From NCBI GenBank assembly GCA_028673005.1, contig CM054113.1, positions 39,002,117 to 39,066,116 on the forward strand: DNA of 64,000 nt, written 5' to 3'. The notes under the pieces were generated by a model. The model made no database searches. It saw only the letters and a program-made list of their open reading frames with translations, and was not told where the DNA came from. The position numbers and the translations under genes were made by a program. The stretch comes from Tanypteryx hageni (Eukaryota; Arthropoda; Insecta; Odonata; Petaluridae). Positions 37,471 through 48,602 of this stretch are shown one piece after another. Every line of letters starts with the position of its first letter. Positions within the stretch are counted from its first letter, which is position 1.

Positions 37471-38086
37471 CAATTTTAAAATTGCTTCCACCCTGTATTT
37501 TATTACACAGAGAAAAACCACGAAATTTCCCCTATCTGATCCAAAATGTTTGGAAATAATATCTGTTAATGCACTACTATCACACAAACACTTCTATAAG
37601 CACAAAGGTTCACTTGAAATGTCAGAATTGCATCTTATTAAATTAATATAACTGGACCAGACACCTTGTCTCCGCTCATATACTACAGCGAATGGCTTGG
37701 TGACGTGTATGCAATAATACTCTTCCTTCCTATTAGGCTAGTAGTGTTATTTTTGGCCATTGTGTGGTGCCTGCTGTCAAGGTGGATTTTTAAAATGTTG
37801 CGCAGTCACACAGTTTTACTGAAGTTTGCTTCTAAAATTGCGCTTGTGATTGAGTAATTTTTATTGTTATTACTGTTATTATTTTTTTAATTTCTAATTT
37901 GGAAGAAATGCCTCCCTTGCTTCCATGGAGGATTCATCCCTGGCATAATGATTGGAGGGACAGTTTTTGTGTGGAATTTTTTAACATAAACTCTCCAGGA
38001 TTAATAATGTATAATGTTAACTTGATCTCAAAACCTGCCTGAAACTCAAGTGAGGTATTTTCTATCAAAACTGATGTTGATACAAA
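37471..38086. other. Gene-free interval
   Basis: AT-rich, CpG-poor. May include the 5' end of the hAT element. No feature supported. Confidence 0.45.
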
Positions 38087-38252
38087 GGATTTATTTATTT
38101 ATTTTAGCTCATAAACAGCCGTTAACGGCCTTTTACAATGAGCATAATAACTTGAACAAAGACGAACACATACAACCATGCCCTCGGCAGGATTCGAACC
38201 CCCGATTGGGAGCCAGACACGCTAACCACACCTCTACCAAGGCCGGCACACT
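38087..38252 (-). repeat. tRNA-derived SINE, copy 1
   Basis: On the minus strand a tRNA-like head is visible. An A-box region reads TGGTAGAGGTGTGGTTAGCG (about 38239 to 38220), then a B box GGTTCGAATCC (38200 to 38190), both suited to RNA polymerase III. The body continues leftward to an AT-rich 'ttatttatttattttag' tail. The same head occurs at 44085-44230. Confidence 0.75.
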
Positions 38253-39299
38253 TAGACATAGTAAGTGTCAGAAATGTCCAAAACAACTAGGAGTTCAGAG
38301 GGCATGATGTTTAATTACATTGTAATGAACGAAAGAAATTGTTCCTATCCTGTCCTCATTTTGCACTGCAAAACTGTTTCTTACAATCAGTGGTACTAGA
38401 AACCATTTCATCCACTCAAAAATGTCTTTTGAAATGTCTGAAGTTATGTGGTGACAAAGTTCACCAACGTTTGAACTCTTCATAGGTGGTAGGTTCTTGG
38501 AACAAAGGATTGAGTATGCTGTATGAGATCTCTGTTGATGCTGACATCGTATGGTAAATTACATGTCTCATCTGAAATTCTTGTTTAAAGATTACTATTG
38601 ACAAATTTCTAATGAAATAATGGCTTTACAATCACAATTTGTCCCTTGCCATTTATGAATGTACTAATATATTACCAAATTCAAATTAATAAAACACGGA
38701 ATTTAAATTTTTAATTGTAAATAAATTATTTTAACTAGCACCATTAATATTGATATCTACTATTTCTTGCAGCAGTCGGTTGTCAAGGTAAACAAATTTG
38801 AGGTAGGGGAGAGGAAGAAGGGAAGACAGCCTTGGGACAACAACCTGAGCTTGAGTTTTGTTGATTACATTGTCATCAAAGCAGTTATCGTTAAAATGGA
38901 AATATTACCCCAAAATATGTTACTTAAATGAGCAAATTTGAGCTGTACATGGAAAAAAATGAATAGAATAAGAAATTTTATTAATTGGTCTTTAAAATAG
39001 TTCAAATCAGATGACTGTAGGTCAGTTTTTTCTAATTTTAATTTCCAAAGAAATATAATCCCTCACTTTGAAAAGTCTGTTTTACGTGTTACTTTATGAG
39101 AAATAGAAGTAATCTCCTGGAATCGATTTATCCTTCTTTGTCTTCTGATCAATATCCCATCTTACAGCATGACATCAAACTCAATTGTTTTTTTCACGCA
39201 GTTGATCAACTTGCTACCTTACGGCAGGACATTGAACTCATAGCGAACAGCTTTCCAACCATCCAACCAATGCTTGTGTATTATTATAGAGATATAAAG
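38253..39299. other. Gene-free interval
   Basis: AT-rich, CpG-poor DNA. No exon with ERK or other conserved coding was found on either strand. Confidence 0.5.
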
Positions 39300-40588
39300 C
39301 AGTGGTTTTTAACCTGTGAGGTGCCCCCCCTCCCCATCTAGGGGGGGCATGAAGCATTTTGGACCAAAATCAGTTTTGCCCAAATTTCCATATCATTTTT
39401 CTAATGCTGTCCAAGTTACCTACTTTAATATTTTTCATTTCTTTTACAACTGTTTAGAATATACAAGTCTTGTACTGATGTACCCAAATGCTCTTTCAAC
39501 TTATCTCCTCCATAACAGATACAGTGCAGACAAATAGATTTATTAGACATAGAAATAATATATGAAGAACTATACGGATTTTTTTAGGACATGACAACTT
39601 ATTGCCAACTACCCAAAAAATAACACTAGCTTATCAGCTGTGAATTGTGCATCAAAACAAAAGTTTAACATTAGAATTCATTATATAATCCCAGAATTCA
39701 GCTCACTTAGAAACCTATGTCATAAAAAATCTGATCTGGCCACAACATGACTTTCTCCATACCTGTAATATTTCTAAAAATTCCAAATTGGTTACATAAT
39801 AGTAAATATTTTAAGAAACTGCGAGAAAATTTTAGACTTGACAAGGAACAGAAATAAACTCAAACCGTAGCCTTCCAATACTGGATATAGCCACAAAGCT
39901 CCAACAATTAAGAAAAGAAAAAGGAGTGTTACTAAGATTTAACTAAGCATCAATTGTTTACAATAGTTGTCGGTAGTTGGCATGGTGATGGCAACTAAAA
40001 ATATAAGATATCTCTTAAACAATGCATTATATGGGAAAAATGTTTCAAACAAAGGTTGTAGAAAATTAAATTTCCTACAACTTTTATTCCAATACATTTT
40101 TACATATATCAAATATTAAAGCAAATATTTCAAAATAACGGATAAGTGACAGGAGTAAACACCCACTTCCGGTCGACCGATTTTTACTAAATACTAATCA
40201 ATTCTTCTGACTTTCATAAAAATGTTAAATATAAAATTTCGCGTTGACCTGATTAATAGTTTTTTAGTTAGAGCACCCACAAAAAAAGCTATCTCATCCA
40301 CACAGACATCATCGAAAAAATGGTCAAAACGTGGTCAGGGGACCTCAAAATGTGTATTTCCGTTGAAATTTCGAAGTCGATTTTTTCATGAAAACTACTT
40401 TTCCCTATACTACATATGGAGAAAGTAAAAATTAGTTACTATTACTAATTATTTATGCTAAAAACCCTTAAAAATATAAAAGAAAAATTTTCTGGAGGAA
40501 GGAGGGGGTCGTGGAGATAAGAAGGGGGAGAATGAGGATCTTAGAAGATAAGAAAGGGGTGCGAGATGAAAAAGCTTTAGAATCACTG
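39300..40588. mobile_element. Candidate hAT element disrupted by a nested HINE-like insertion
   Basis: The left end is CAGTGGTTTTTAACCTGTG. The right end in reverse complement is CAGTGATTCTAAAGCT, about 11 of 16 matching. The flanking 8-mers atataaag (39292-39299) and gtatatag (40589-40596) agree at 6 of 8, and both have TA at the centre. Internal blocks 'gggggggcatgaagcatttt' and 'ggagggggtcgtgg' are typical of such MITEs. Removing the nested element (39725-40426) leaves about 590 bp. Confidence 0.55.
39725..40426 (-). mobile_element. HINE-like interspersed element, copy B
   Basis: Reverse-orientation copy of 12319-13017. Its end at 40397-40426 has the same hairpin plan: in reverse complement, ACTTTCTCC, then ATAT-GTA-GTAT, then a GGGAAAAGT-like arm. 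Homology with copy A continues past the inverted 'actttctcc' motif near 39750 to about 39725 ('atctgatctggcc' here against 'ggtgtccgcatcagat' there). It has no coding capacity and is inserted in the hAT-like element at 39300-40588. Confidence 0.75.
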
Positions 40589-40596
40589 GTATATAG

Positions 40597-41370
40597 CTTT
40601 TTGCAGGTGTTTATATTCTAGCCTTATGGAATCAGAGGTTTTCTATTTTTATTGAGTCCTATAATTTTTCCCTTGCCAAAACGCAGAAACAATTGTAGTA
40701 TTATTGTCAAATAGATAAAAAATTATGTCATCTCTTTTACAATTTGTCATCTTTCTTTGTGTTAAGTTTAGTCTGTATTGTCATTTACAATTAGATGAGA
40801 AAAGATCAAAAACATGTTATTAAAAGTGACCCTTGAGACATACAACAGTTGCTTCTATTAATTATTCAATTTAATTAAGATGGGTCTTTAGTTATAAGTT
40901 AAACTGGCTTCTCTACGTATTCTGCTCTGCTCCACCTTATTTTCTTGGTAACTCCTCTTCAAGTCTTCTATTAGCCAATTTTTTCTTCCTATTTCTCTTC
41001 CACCTCAGCTTTCCTTTCAATACAGTCCTCTTGAATTCCATACCTTTCATATTTTCTGTTAATTACCGCACTGTTCAAATAGAGGGAATGATGGAAATTT
41101 CATATTAAATCTCTTTTAATGAGTTTGAGCAGATGCTGATTTCATCTGTAAACATTTAATAAACAAAAAAATGATTGAGAAAATTGTTGCTGTGTTAGTG
41201 TTGTAGGTCATGATATTTTTTGAAAGAATATTAAATAATCATACAATTAGGCAGAAAATTTAATTATCAAGATAATCATAAATAAAATACGTCCAGATTA
41301 GCCATTATTTCAAATATTTCCACATTGCACTTGATTAGGATGCTTTCAACTCGACAGGCATCCATAATTA
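40597..41370. other. Gene-free interval
   Basis: No feature supported. AT-rich and CpG-poor. Confidence 0.5.
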
Positions 41371-42020
41371 TGCGTTCTTTGCACGAAGTGAACGCATATA
41401 TGGGAGGTCGTTTCCGTCCGTCCGCATGTTTCAACTCGGGAACCGCTGGACGTATTTTGATGAAATTTGGTATTGGGGAATTTTGCTAAAATTGGTCGAC
41501 CGATTTCAATTTTGGTTAAAATCGGACAACAATTACGACCACTTTACATGAAGAACTACATGTAGTTTACAATGTTCCTTTATTTCAACTCGAGCGCTGA
41601 ACGTATTTTGATGGAATTTGATATTGGGGAGTTTTGCTATCATTTGTTTACCGATTCCAATTTTTGTTAAAATCGGATAACAATTACGATCCCTTTACAT
41701 GAAGACCTACAATGCTCCTTTGTTTCATCTCGGGAACCGCATGACGTATTTTGATGAAATTTGGTATTGGGGGGTTTTAGTAAAATTGATATACCAATTC
41801 CAATTTGGCTTAAAATCGGACAGCAATTACGACTACTTTAAATGTCGACCTACATGTTTACAATTTTCCTGTTTCAACTAGGCAACCACTGGACGTATTT
41901 TGATTCAAGTTCTATTGTGGAGTTTTACTAAAATTTAACAACCGATTCTAATTTTGATTAAAATCGGACAATAATGACAACTTTATATAGGGAATTACAT
42001 GTATTTTACAACGTACCTCG
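41371..42020 (+). mobile_element. HINE-like element with four tandem 140-154 bp units
   Basis: A hairpin at 41371-41396 (stem TGCGTTC/GAACGCA) is followed by 'ccgtccgtccgcatg' and then four head-to-tail units starting at 41429, 41583, 41723 and 41872. Each begins 'tttcaactcgggaaccgc' (with variants) and continues with 'gacgtattttgatgaaattt', a 'ttgggg.gttttgctaaaa' segment and 'ttaaaatcggacaacaatta'. The first unit is the conserved block that follows the GTCY stretch in the other HINE-like loci, here amplified. Non-coding. Confidence 0.75.
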
Positions 42021-42123
42021 CTAGCTTCTTGTTAAATACTCATCTGAGCAAAAAATATTGAAGTATTTTTTATATGATCATGGAATGAAGTTTTTGAAAG
42101 CTTATCTCAAATTGTTCTATTTT

Positions 42124-42794
42124 TGCCAATCCTGCCTGCTTGCTGTATAGTTCCTTAATCTATTCTTCCCATACTTGTGCTACATCCTTTGTTTCTGAGA
42201 CTATCTTCCCATCCATATTCATAATTCCTTTACCACGATTTTCATTAGACCTCTTATCTTCTAATTCCAGTGCCCTAGCATACATCATATCGTACCATCC
42301 TAACTTCTCCATTTGTTGTATTTCATCACATTTTTCTTTTATCCAATTTTCTCTAGCTTTATCTGTTACCCTTCTCAACTCATTGTTTATACATCTATAG
42401 TTGGCTCTACCTTCTTCACTGTTAAGGTTTTTCCATTTTCGTCTCACACATTTTCTCCGGCATTTTCTTAGTGATCCATGGTTTTCTGATTTTCTTCTCA
42501 TTTTCCAATCTCTTTATCCAAGGTATCCTTGATACTGGTTTTAATTTCTTCCCATTCTATATCCATGATCTTTGGTTTGTTTTCCAAATTTCTTAGGCGA
42601 TCTTCCAACTTCATGCTGACTAGATCCTGCCTTTCTTTCAGTTTTTCTAGGTCTCAAGTCTGTTTTTCTCTTCTCGTTTTTCTTATTTGTTTGAGCTTTA
42701 TACTTGCGTCAACTATTAGAAGGCTGTGATCTGAATCAATATCTGCTCCTGGTAATGCCTTGGCGGTCTTTATGCTCTTCCTGAATCTTTGTTT
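42124..42794 (-). mobile_element. Inverted 5' part of a LINE (endonuclease end and EN-RT linker)
   Basis: Read on the minus strand from 42794, the translation gives RFRKSIKTAKALPGADIDSD followed by HSLLIV, the C-terminal end of an apurinic-type endonuclease (SDH motif). The charged linker follows, including NELRRVTDKARENWIKEKCD, WYDMMYARALELEDKRS and QVWEE-IKELYSKQ, where the stop codon marks decay. This is the region that precedes the reverse transcriptase in LINEs. It lies directly against the RT part at 42795 but in the opposite orientation, the geometry produced by twin priming. Confidence 0.8.
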
Positions 42795-44050
42795 TATATA
42801 TATATATATATTCTTAATAAAAGGCTGGAGAAAAAGGCAGAAGAAATACTAGGGGAAGATCAATTTGATTTCAGAAAAGGACGAGGAACTAGAGATGCCT
42901 TAGGGGTAGTTAGAATCATATCAGAAAGGGCAATAGAGTACAGTCAAGATATCTGTGTATGTTTCTTAGACTGGTAGAAGGCCTTTGATAGAGTAAATTG
43001 GGTAATGTTGATGAAGATATTAAAGGATATAGGTGTAGACTGGAAAGACAAGAGACTGACCAGGAATCTATATGTGAATCAAGTTGTAAAGGTCACTTTG
43101 GAGAATGTGGACACCTGCGGAGTAAATATCGGTAGAGGAGTAAGACAGGGCTGCTGCCTATCGCCAACCCTATTCAATATATATGGAGAAAGTCTAATGC
43201 AAGAAGCTTTAGAAGGCACAAGGGATTTCAAAATTGGAGGAAGGATAAGAACAGTAAAATACGCAGATGATCAAGTACTTCTAGCAAGAAAAAAACAGGA
43301 ACTCCAGAAAATGATAAATAGACTAGTAATAACAGGTAGAAAATATGGTATGGAAATAAATACAGAAAAATCCAAGGTCATTTGAATATTGGGCAAAGAA
43401 GAGAATCTGAACATAGGTATTGGAGGAAAGCCTCAAGAACAAGTTTCAGAATATGAATACCTTGGAAGCATCATAACAAGAGAAGCAAAATGTACGGATG
43501 AGATCATGACTAGAATAGGAAAAGCAAAAGCGGCTTTTAGAAGAAAGAAACACCTACTTATGGGGAATATAAGGGAAGATATCCGCAAGAAGTTCATAAA
43601 ATGCTATGTATGGAGTATAGCTTTGTATGTGGCAGAAACATGGACGCTAAGGAAAAATGACATCAAATACTTGGAAAGCTTTGAAATGTGGACTTGGAGG
43701 AGAATGCAGAAGATAAAATGGACAGACAGGATGAAAAACGATTAAGTGCTATGAAGAGTAGGAAAGAAGTGAATGATTATACAGACTATTAGAAAGAGGA
43801 TGGCAAACTGGGTTGGAATTACCTTAGGAGAGAGACTATAATTAAAGAGGTGTTAGAAGGAAAACTAGATGGAAAAAGGGAAAGAGGTAGGAAAAGGTTT
43901 CAGCTATAGACGATTAGAAAGGGAAGGAGAGTTATTAAGATATGAAGAGGACAGCGGAAAATAGGAGTACATGGAGAACTAGGTTTAACCATGAATAATC
44001 ATGGACCTGTCTACGGACAGACTACCTATATTGTTGATGACATGAAAATT
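42795..44050 (+). pseudogene. LINE reverse transcriptase part, degenerate
   Basis: Starting after a (TA)8 junction at 42795-42811, three frame segments separated by stops encode a non-LTR reverse transcriptase. Motifs in order are EDQFDFRKGRGTRDAL, a KAFDRVNW block just after a stop at 42975, GRGVRQGCCLSPTLFNIY and the catalytic KYADDQVLLA (43258-43287). The thumb and C-terminal part follow, with YEYLGSIIT and LRKNDIKYLESFEMWTWRRM; downstream out-of-frame pieces read KRMANWVG and GKRERGRKR. The copy ends near 44050, followed by (aatc)n-like sequence. Stops and frameshifts make it inactive. The clade is uncertain. Confidence 0.88.
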
Positions 44051-44084
44051 TTTTAACACTCTAATAACAAATATTTCTTAATCA

Positions 44085-44230
44085 ATCAATCAATCATTTA
44101 TTTAACACAAACAGATTTCTCCAAATTACATGTGTTATAATAGATATATAACTAGCACATATGACCATGTCCTCGGCGGGATTCGAACCCGTGAGAGCTA
44201 GACACGCCAACCACCCCTCTGCCAAGCACA
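44085..44230 (-). repeat. tRNA-derived SINE, copy 2
   Basis: The minus-strand head matches the copy at 38087-38252. An A-box region TTGGCAGAGGGGTGGTTGGCG (about 44225-44205, written without its last base) is followed by a B box GGTTCGAATCC (44189-44179), and 'ccgccgagg' beyond. The body runs left into 'catttatttaacac' and an (aatc)n stretch that abuts the LINE 3' end. Confidence 0.72.
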
Positions 44231-44370
44231 ATATCGAAACATTTGTGTTGACACTGAGAAACATTTTAATGTGGAGGGAATCATGTTAAACAAAGAGTTA
44301 ATTTCTTATGTAAACTTGGTATCTTTAGTCACATAATAAATGAAATTCTGGAAAGCTGGATAAAATTCTT

Positions 44371-44439
44371 CCTTGATCGGGAATCGGACCTGGATCTTGT
44401 ACCTGCCGACCAGATATTGTACCATTGAACTATCAAGGC
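44371..44439 (-). tRNA. tRNA-like pseudogene or SINE head, minus strand
   Basis: In reverse complement the 69-nt segment starts GCCTTGATAGTTCAATGGTA and ends GGTCCGATTCCCGATCAAGG. The first and last seven bases can pair as an acceptor stem (GCCTTGA with TCAAGG). The D-arm GTTCAATGGT and the B box GGTCCGATTCC are as in tRNA-Gly/Ala. The anticodon stem pairs poorly, so it is probably a tRNA-derived repeat head rather than a working tRNA. Confidence 0.55.
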
Positions 44440-44482
44440 AAATTTCTCTCAATACCCCATTCTGAAACAGGAGGAATAATCT

Positions 44483-44553
44483 GCCTCAGCAGTTCAGTGG
44501 TAGAATATCTGTACAGCAAGTGAAAGACCTGGGTTTGATTCTTTGTCGAGGCA
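44483..44553 (+). tRNA. tRNA-like pseudogene or SINE head, plus strand
   Basis: Starts GCCTCAGCAGTTCAGTGGTA and contains GGGTTTGATTC (B box), ending TCGAGGCA. The acceptor strands GCCTCAG and TCGAGGC pair with one mismatch and one wobble. The D-arm 'GTTCAGTGGTAGAAT' is like tRNA-Gly. A seven-base loop could expose AGC, but its stem is weak. It faces the related head at 44371-44439 across 43 bp, forming an inverted pair 240 bp upstream of the first visible rl exon. Confidence 0.55.
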
Positions 44554-44789
44554 GATTTTTTCTCCTTCCCAAAATTTAGTATAGAATTTACACCAACACA
44601 ACCTGTATGTTCACACTATATATATTTCATTAATCTGATTATTAATTGTGAGGACAGTCAGTTTTATCTGGTTGTAGATAACATTTGATAATTTTATTTT
44701 TACCCGTATGGAATTATTTTAATTTTGTTCTTTCTTTGCATAATGATTTAAAGTCTTCTGTAAAAACCATCTTTATTTTCTCTTTTCAG

Positions 44790-44916
44790 ATCTGCATATG
44801 ACAATGTAACCAAAACAAAGGTTGCCATTAAGAAGATATCTCCCTTTGAGCACCAGACATATTGCCAGAGAACACTAAGGGAAATTAAGATCCTTACAAG
44901 GTTTAAACATGAAAAT
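44790..44916 (+). CDS. rl: ERK MAP kinase, exon with the catalytic lysine (first visible exon)
   Basis: This exon begins with one base that completes the codon before SAYDNV, then encodes 42 residues including [20 protein letters not shown] and [21 protein letters not shown] holds the ATP-anchoring lysine (Lys54 of human ERK2), and the Glu of RTLREIKIL is its helix-C partner. The acceptor is ttctcttttcag (ending 44789) and the donor is gtgagt at 44917. ERK is the terminal kinase of the Ras-Raf-MEK cascade and phosphorylates Ser/Thr-Pro sites in cytoplasm and nucleus. The preceding exon, which should carry the start codon and the glycine-rich loop GEGAYGMV, was not found anywhere between position 1 and this exon on the + strand. 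It is either upstream of the window, very diverged, or lost in an assembly gap. Confidence 0.97.
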
Positions 44917-45172
44917 GTGAGTTCTCAAAGTTTAAAGTATCTTTTACTGAAAAGATGTATTTTATATGGTATTTTCAAATTCTTATTTATTTTTATCAAT
45001 GAATTGGTTTGTTTCTTGGCCAATGTCTTGCTTCTATCAGTGGATATGTTCTTGTACATTTTTATAATTTAATTTAGTACTAATAATTTTAATAAGCCCT
45101 CTTTAAGCTCAATTATAGAAACTCATAAGTATATATTGTCATTGAATTACATGTTTCACTTAAACTTTTCAG

Positions 45173-45283
45173 ATAATTGACATACGCGACATACTCCGTG
45201 CTATTACAATTGATCAGATGAGGGATGTGTACATAGTTCAGTGCCTGATGGAAACAGATCTTTACAAGTTATTAAAAACACAG
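45173..45283 (+). CDS. rl: ERK MAP kinase, exon with hinge and gatekeeper
   Basis: Encodes 37 residues: [20 protein letters not shown] followed by [17 protein letters not shown]. The segment [14 protein letters not shown] is the end of the N-lobe and the hinge; the Gln before CLME is the ERK gatekeeper (Gln105 in human ERK2). The reading [15 protein letters not shown] follows the insect Rolled pattern (Cys where mammals have Asp after the Gln). The acceptor aacttttcag ends at 45172 and the donor is gtaagc at 45284. The preceding intron is only 256 bp. Phase 0 on both sides. Confidence 0.97.
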
Positions 45284-45358
45284 GTAAGCATTGATTTTAT
45301 TATGTAAGCTCTTGTAGTTATAACATAGGATAATTACTTAATCATCATTTTCCTAGTA

Positions 45359-47015
45359 CCGTATTTTCCGGTCTATAACGCGTGCGTTATCTATACAAAA
45401 AATGTAAAAATCAGGAAAAAACATCATGCGCGTTATACAAAGGAGAATAAAATTTTATTGAAATTAATGCATATTAACTTTTACAATTCATTTGAAACCA
45501 TAAAAATCTTCACCTGAGTCAATGTCAAATGATTCAATAGCACTCATCATTTGGCCAGGCACATTTGAAACTTCATTTTCACAAGAATCACCCTCATCAT
45601 CTTCAAATTCTTCCGTGTCTGTCATAAGTGTATCACTAAGAGTCTTTTCAAAACCGTTTTTTACACAACTAGCCATCACAGATCCCCAACTCTCAACAGT
45701 CCATTTACACATTTCTGCATAGGATGTTCTTTTCACTTTCCCGGAGTTAGTATATTGATGCACACCCGTTAACATCCAATCCTCTCACTTAGCTTGCAAT
45801 TTTGATTTGAATGACTTGTTCATGGACAGATCTAGTGGTTGAAGTTTTTTGGTTAAACCACCAGGAATGATAGCTAGCTTTGAATATTTACCGACCACTT
45901 TTTAAATTTCAGACATCACATGACAACGACATGAATCCATGACTAACAGGGACTTCAGATTAAAAAAGGCAGATTTTCGTTTTCTCCACACACTGTCCAT
46001 GCAAACCCTCATAATTTCTTGGTTCATCCAACCTTTTTTCATTCACGGTTACTACAATGTCCATAGGAAAGCATTCTTTTGGCACAGTTTTTTGTTTAAA
46101 AACCACCATGGGAGGAAGCTTAGAGCCATCAGATATTGCACACAAAACAACTGTAAAATTCGACTTCTCATGCCCAGTAGTTGCTATGAAAACATCTTTC
46201 ACCCCTTTAAGGTTCACAGTTCTAGCACAAGGAAGATCAAAACTCACCAGAACCTCGTCCATATTGCCTACATGCACTGCATCAACTCCAGACACGTTTT
46301 CTTTCATATATTGTCTAAACTTAATCATTTTTGCCTCCCAGACCATCGGTAATTTTTGGCCGATGCTTGTCGATGTATGAACACACAAATTGTTCCTCCT
46401 CATGAAACGGAATCCCCAGGAAGGATACACTTTGAAGCCCACGATGTCCATCTCTTGAGCAATGCATTTCGCTTGCAATAAGACCCTCGTTGAAACCCTA
46501 ATGCCTTTTGCCCTTTTTCGTATCACCCACTCATACAGTTCTTCCTTGAGTTCTGGCCAAAAGCATTTTCTAAAATGCATTGCTCGTTTTTTCTGATGCA
46601 ACTTTTTCAGCAGCAATTCGTCTTTACGCCATTCTTGTACACTTGATTCCCCTACATTAAACTTTCTTCCTGCCTCACGATTTCCTTTTTCTTTAGCGAG
46701 TTTTACAACTTTTAATTTAAACTGTGAAGTGTATGATTTTCGCTTTCGCATATTTTCATTTTCCATGGTAAATTAAAAAACCTTTTCAATACCAATGCCA
46801 GGCTAATTCAAGACTCAATAAGACCATGTGGTTTACAGTGAAAACAACTGAATAATGGAAAGCAACAACACATTTTAATTGATTAATTTTTTTCAGGAAG
46901 TGCTTGTTTCAAATTGATTTTTTTTACTGCGCGTTATCTATACATTTCTACCAGGTTTGAAGAAAATCACTTGCGCGTTATCTATAAGGTATGCGTTATA
47001 GACCAGAAAATATGG
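45359..47015 (-). mobile_element. Nearly complete pogo-like (Tc1/mariner) transposon in an rl intron
   Basis: The element is 1657 bp and flanked by TA at 45357-45358 and 47016-47017. The left terminus is CCGTATTTTCCGGTCTATAA; the right in reverse complement is CCATATTTTCTGGTCTATAA. Identity continues through CGC, giving 21 of 23. Inner 'gcgttatctata' motifs repeat near both ends. It encodes a single transposase on the minus strand, antisense to rl, with few inactivating changes. The termini resemble those of the MITE at 58920-59809 (CCGTATTT start). Confidence 0.92.
45488..46766 (-). pseudogene. pogo-like DDE transposase with one frameshift and two stops
   Basis: The frame opens at 46766 (MENENMRKRKSYTSQFKLK) with a psq/CENPB-type helix-turn-helix (REAGRKFNVGESSVQEWRKD). 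A second DNA-binding part follows (ELYEWVIRKRAKGIRVSTRV). The DDE domain then shows its first aspartate in HVGNMDEVLVSFDLP. Near 46035 an extra A in a poly-A run shifts the frame. The alternative frame continues GWMNQEIMRVCMDSVWRKRK, then LLVMDSCRCHV (second aspartate) and IPGGLTKKLQPLDLSMNKSF (third, in PLD), interrupted by two stops at about 45904 and 45789. The C-terminal acidic tail is at 45775-45488. The protein would be about 430 residues, a usual size for pogo-type transposases. It is inactive as read. Confidence 0.9.
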
Positions 47016-47627
47016 TATTTGCCTTGCAGATGGCAGATATTTTTTAACAACATTGAAAGTGTAATTTTCCATAGTATAAATTCTCTTTTTGTTTTTATTT
47101 AATTGCTTATACTAGAATATATATATTACTAATGAAAGTGTCACCTTGTGGAACCAAGGATATCTTACTCACTGTATAAATTTCTCCTTTAATGAATTTA
47201 GTAGAAACTTGCATAGTGAGTTTGATTTCATTTGTGCACAAAGAAATATCAGAAACAGTCAAATAATAATTTAAGAAGGGGAAGTTTTAATCTTTATAAC
47301 TTTTCTGAAAGTTTATCTATTATGGAATCATGAGCTGGTTCTTAATTGTTTCAGCTGTTTGGGGGTGATGAAAATTATACTGGCTTATTTCAAATCAATT
47401 TTTTGTATTTAGTATTTTTAAGCTACCAGATATTTTGATTGTTTCGGTTTGAATAAAATAATTTATAATAAAAATGAATTAATCTGTTAGAGAGGTGCTG
47501 TAAAGCATTAATCTCTTAGAAAATTTTTATTATTGTTGTAGCATAAATCTTCTCTTCTAGAATTCTATCAAATTGAGAGAGGTGTAATGTTATACTCTCA
47601 TTGAGTTTAATAGTATGAATAGTTTAA

Positions 47628-47948
<321 letters not shown>

Positions 47949-48602
47949 TGAGCCATCCTTGTAGAAACCTTGCAAACTGATCATGCAGTATTAATTTGCT
48001 TATGAATTGCTGTGCTTCATGTATGGCTGTGTTAGCTGATTTTGAGATATTTTATTCTCTTCTATTTTGCTCAGGTTATGCATGTCTTTGCATTTTTTAT
48101 TTATATTTTTCTGTGAACTTTGTCAAGAAACAGTTACTTTTGTTGAGAGAAGTTTCTATATAATGTTGTGTGCATAAACTTGTAAAGTTGATACTAGGCT
48201 ATGATTTACATTCTTTTATAATTTTTGTGCTTTATCAAATATATCCAAAGTTTAAATTGTTATTTTATAATCACAGGTCATTTTTCAATTAATTTAAAAT
48301 AATAAAGTTCTATAATGTATGACAAAGGTAAAATTATGCAATATATTTTCAGTAAATATTGCATTTTAATGTTGAGTATTTCTACGTTTTATTTTGGATC
48401 AGTTCCACAAAGCTACTTCTAAAATGATAGACTCTAATTTGTAATAATTAATATGTATTATATTCATAGGCATTGAAAGTCACTTAATTGTATGGCATTT
48501 TGAAATATGTACGACTGTGCAATGTCAGGAAACCTTTTGCCTTCTCACTGCAACTAGACTGTATCATATTATATACTCTTTAGGTGTTGGTGGCATCCTT
48601 AA

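Noticed and set aside
1..44789. Search for the ERK first coding exon (GEGAYGMV) on the + strand
   Set aside because: No sequence encoding this motif with a following donor was found, so no exon is annotated.
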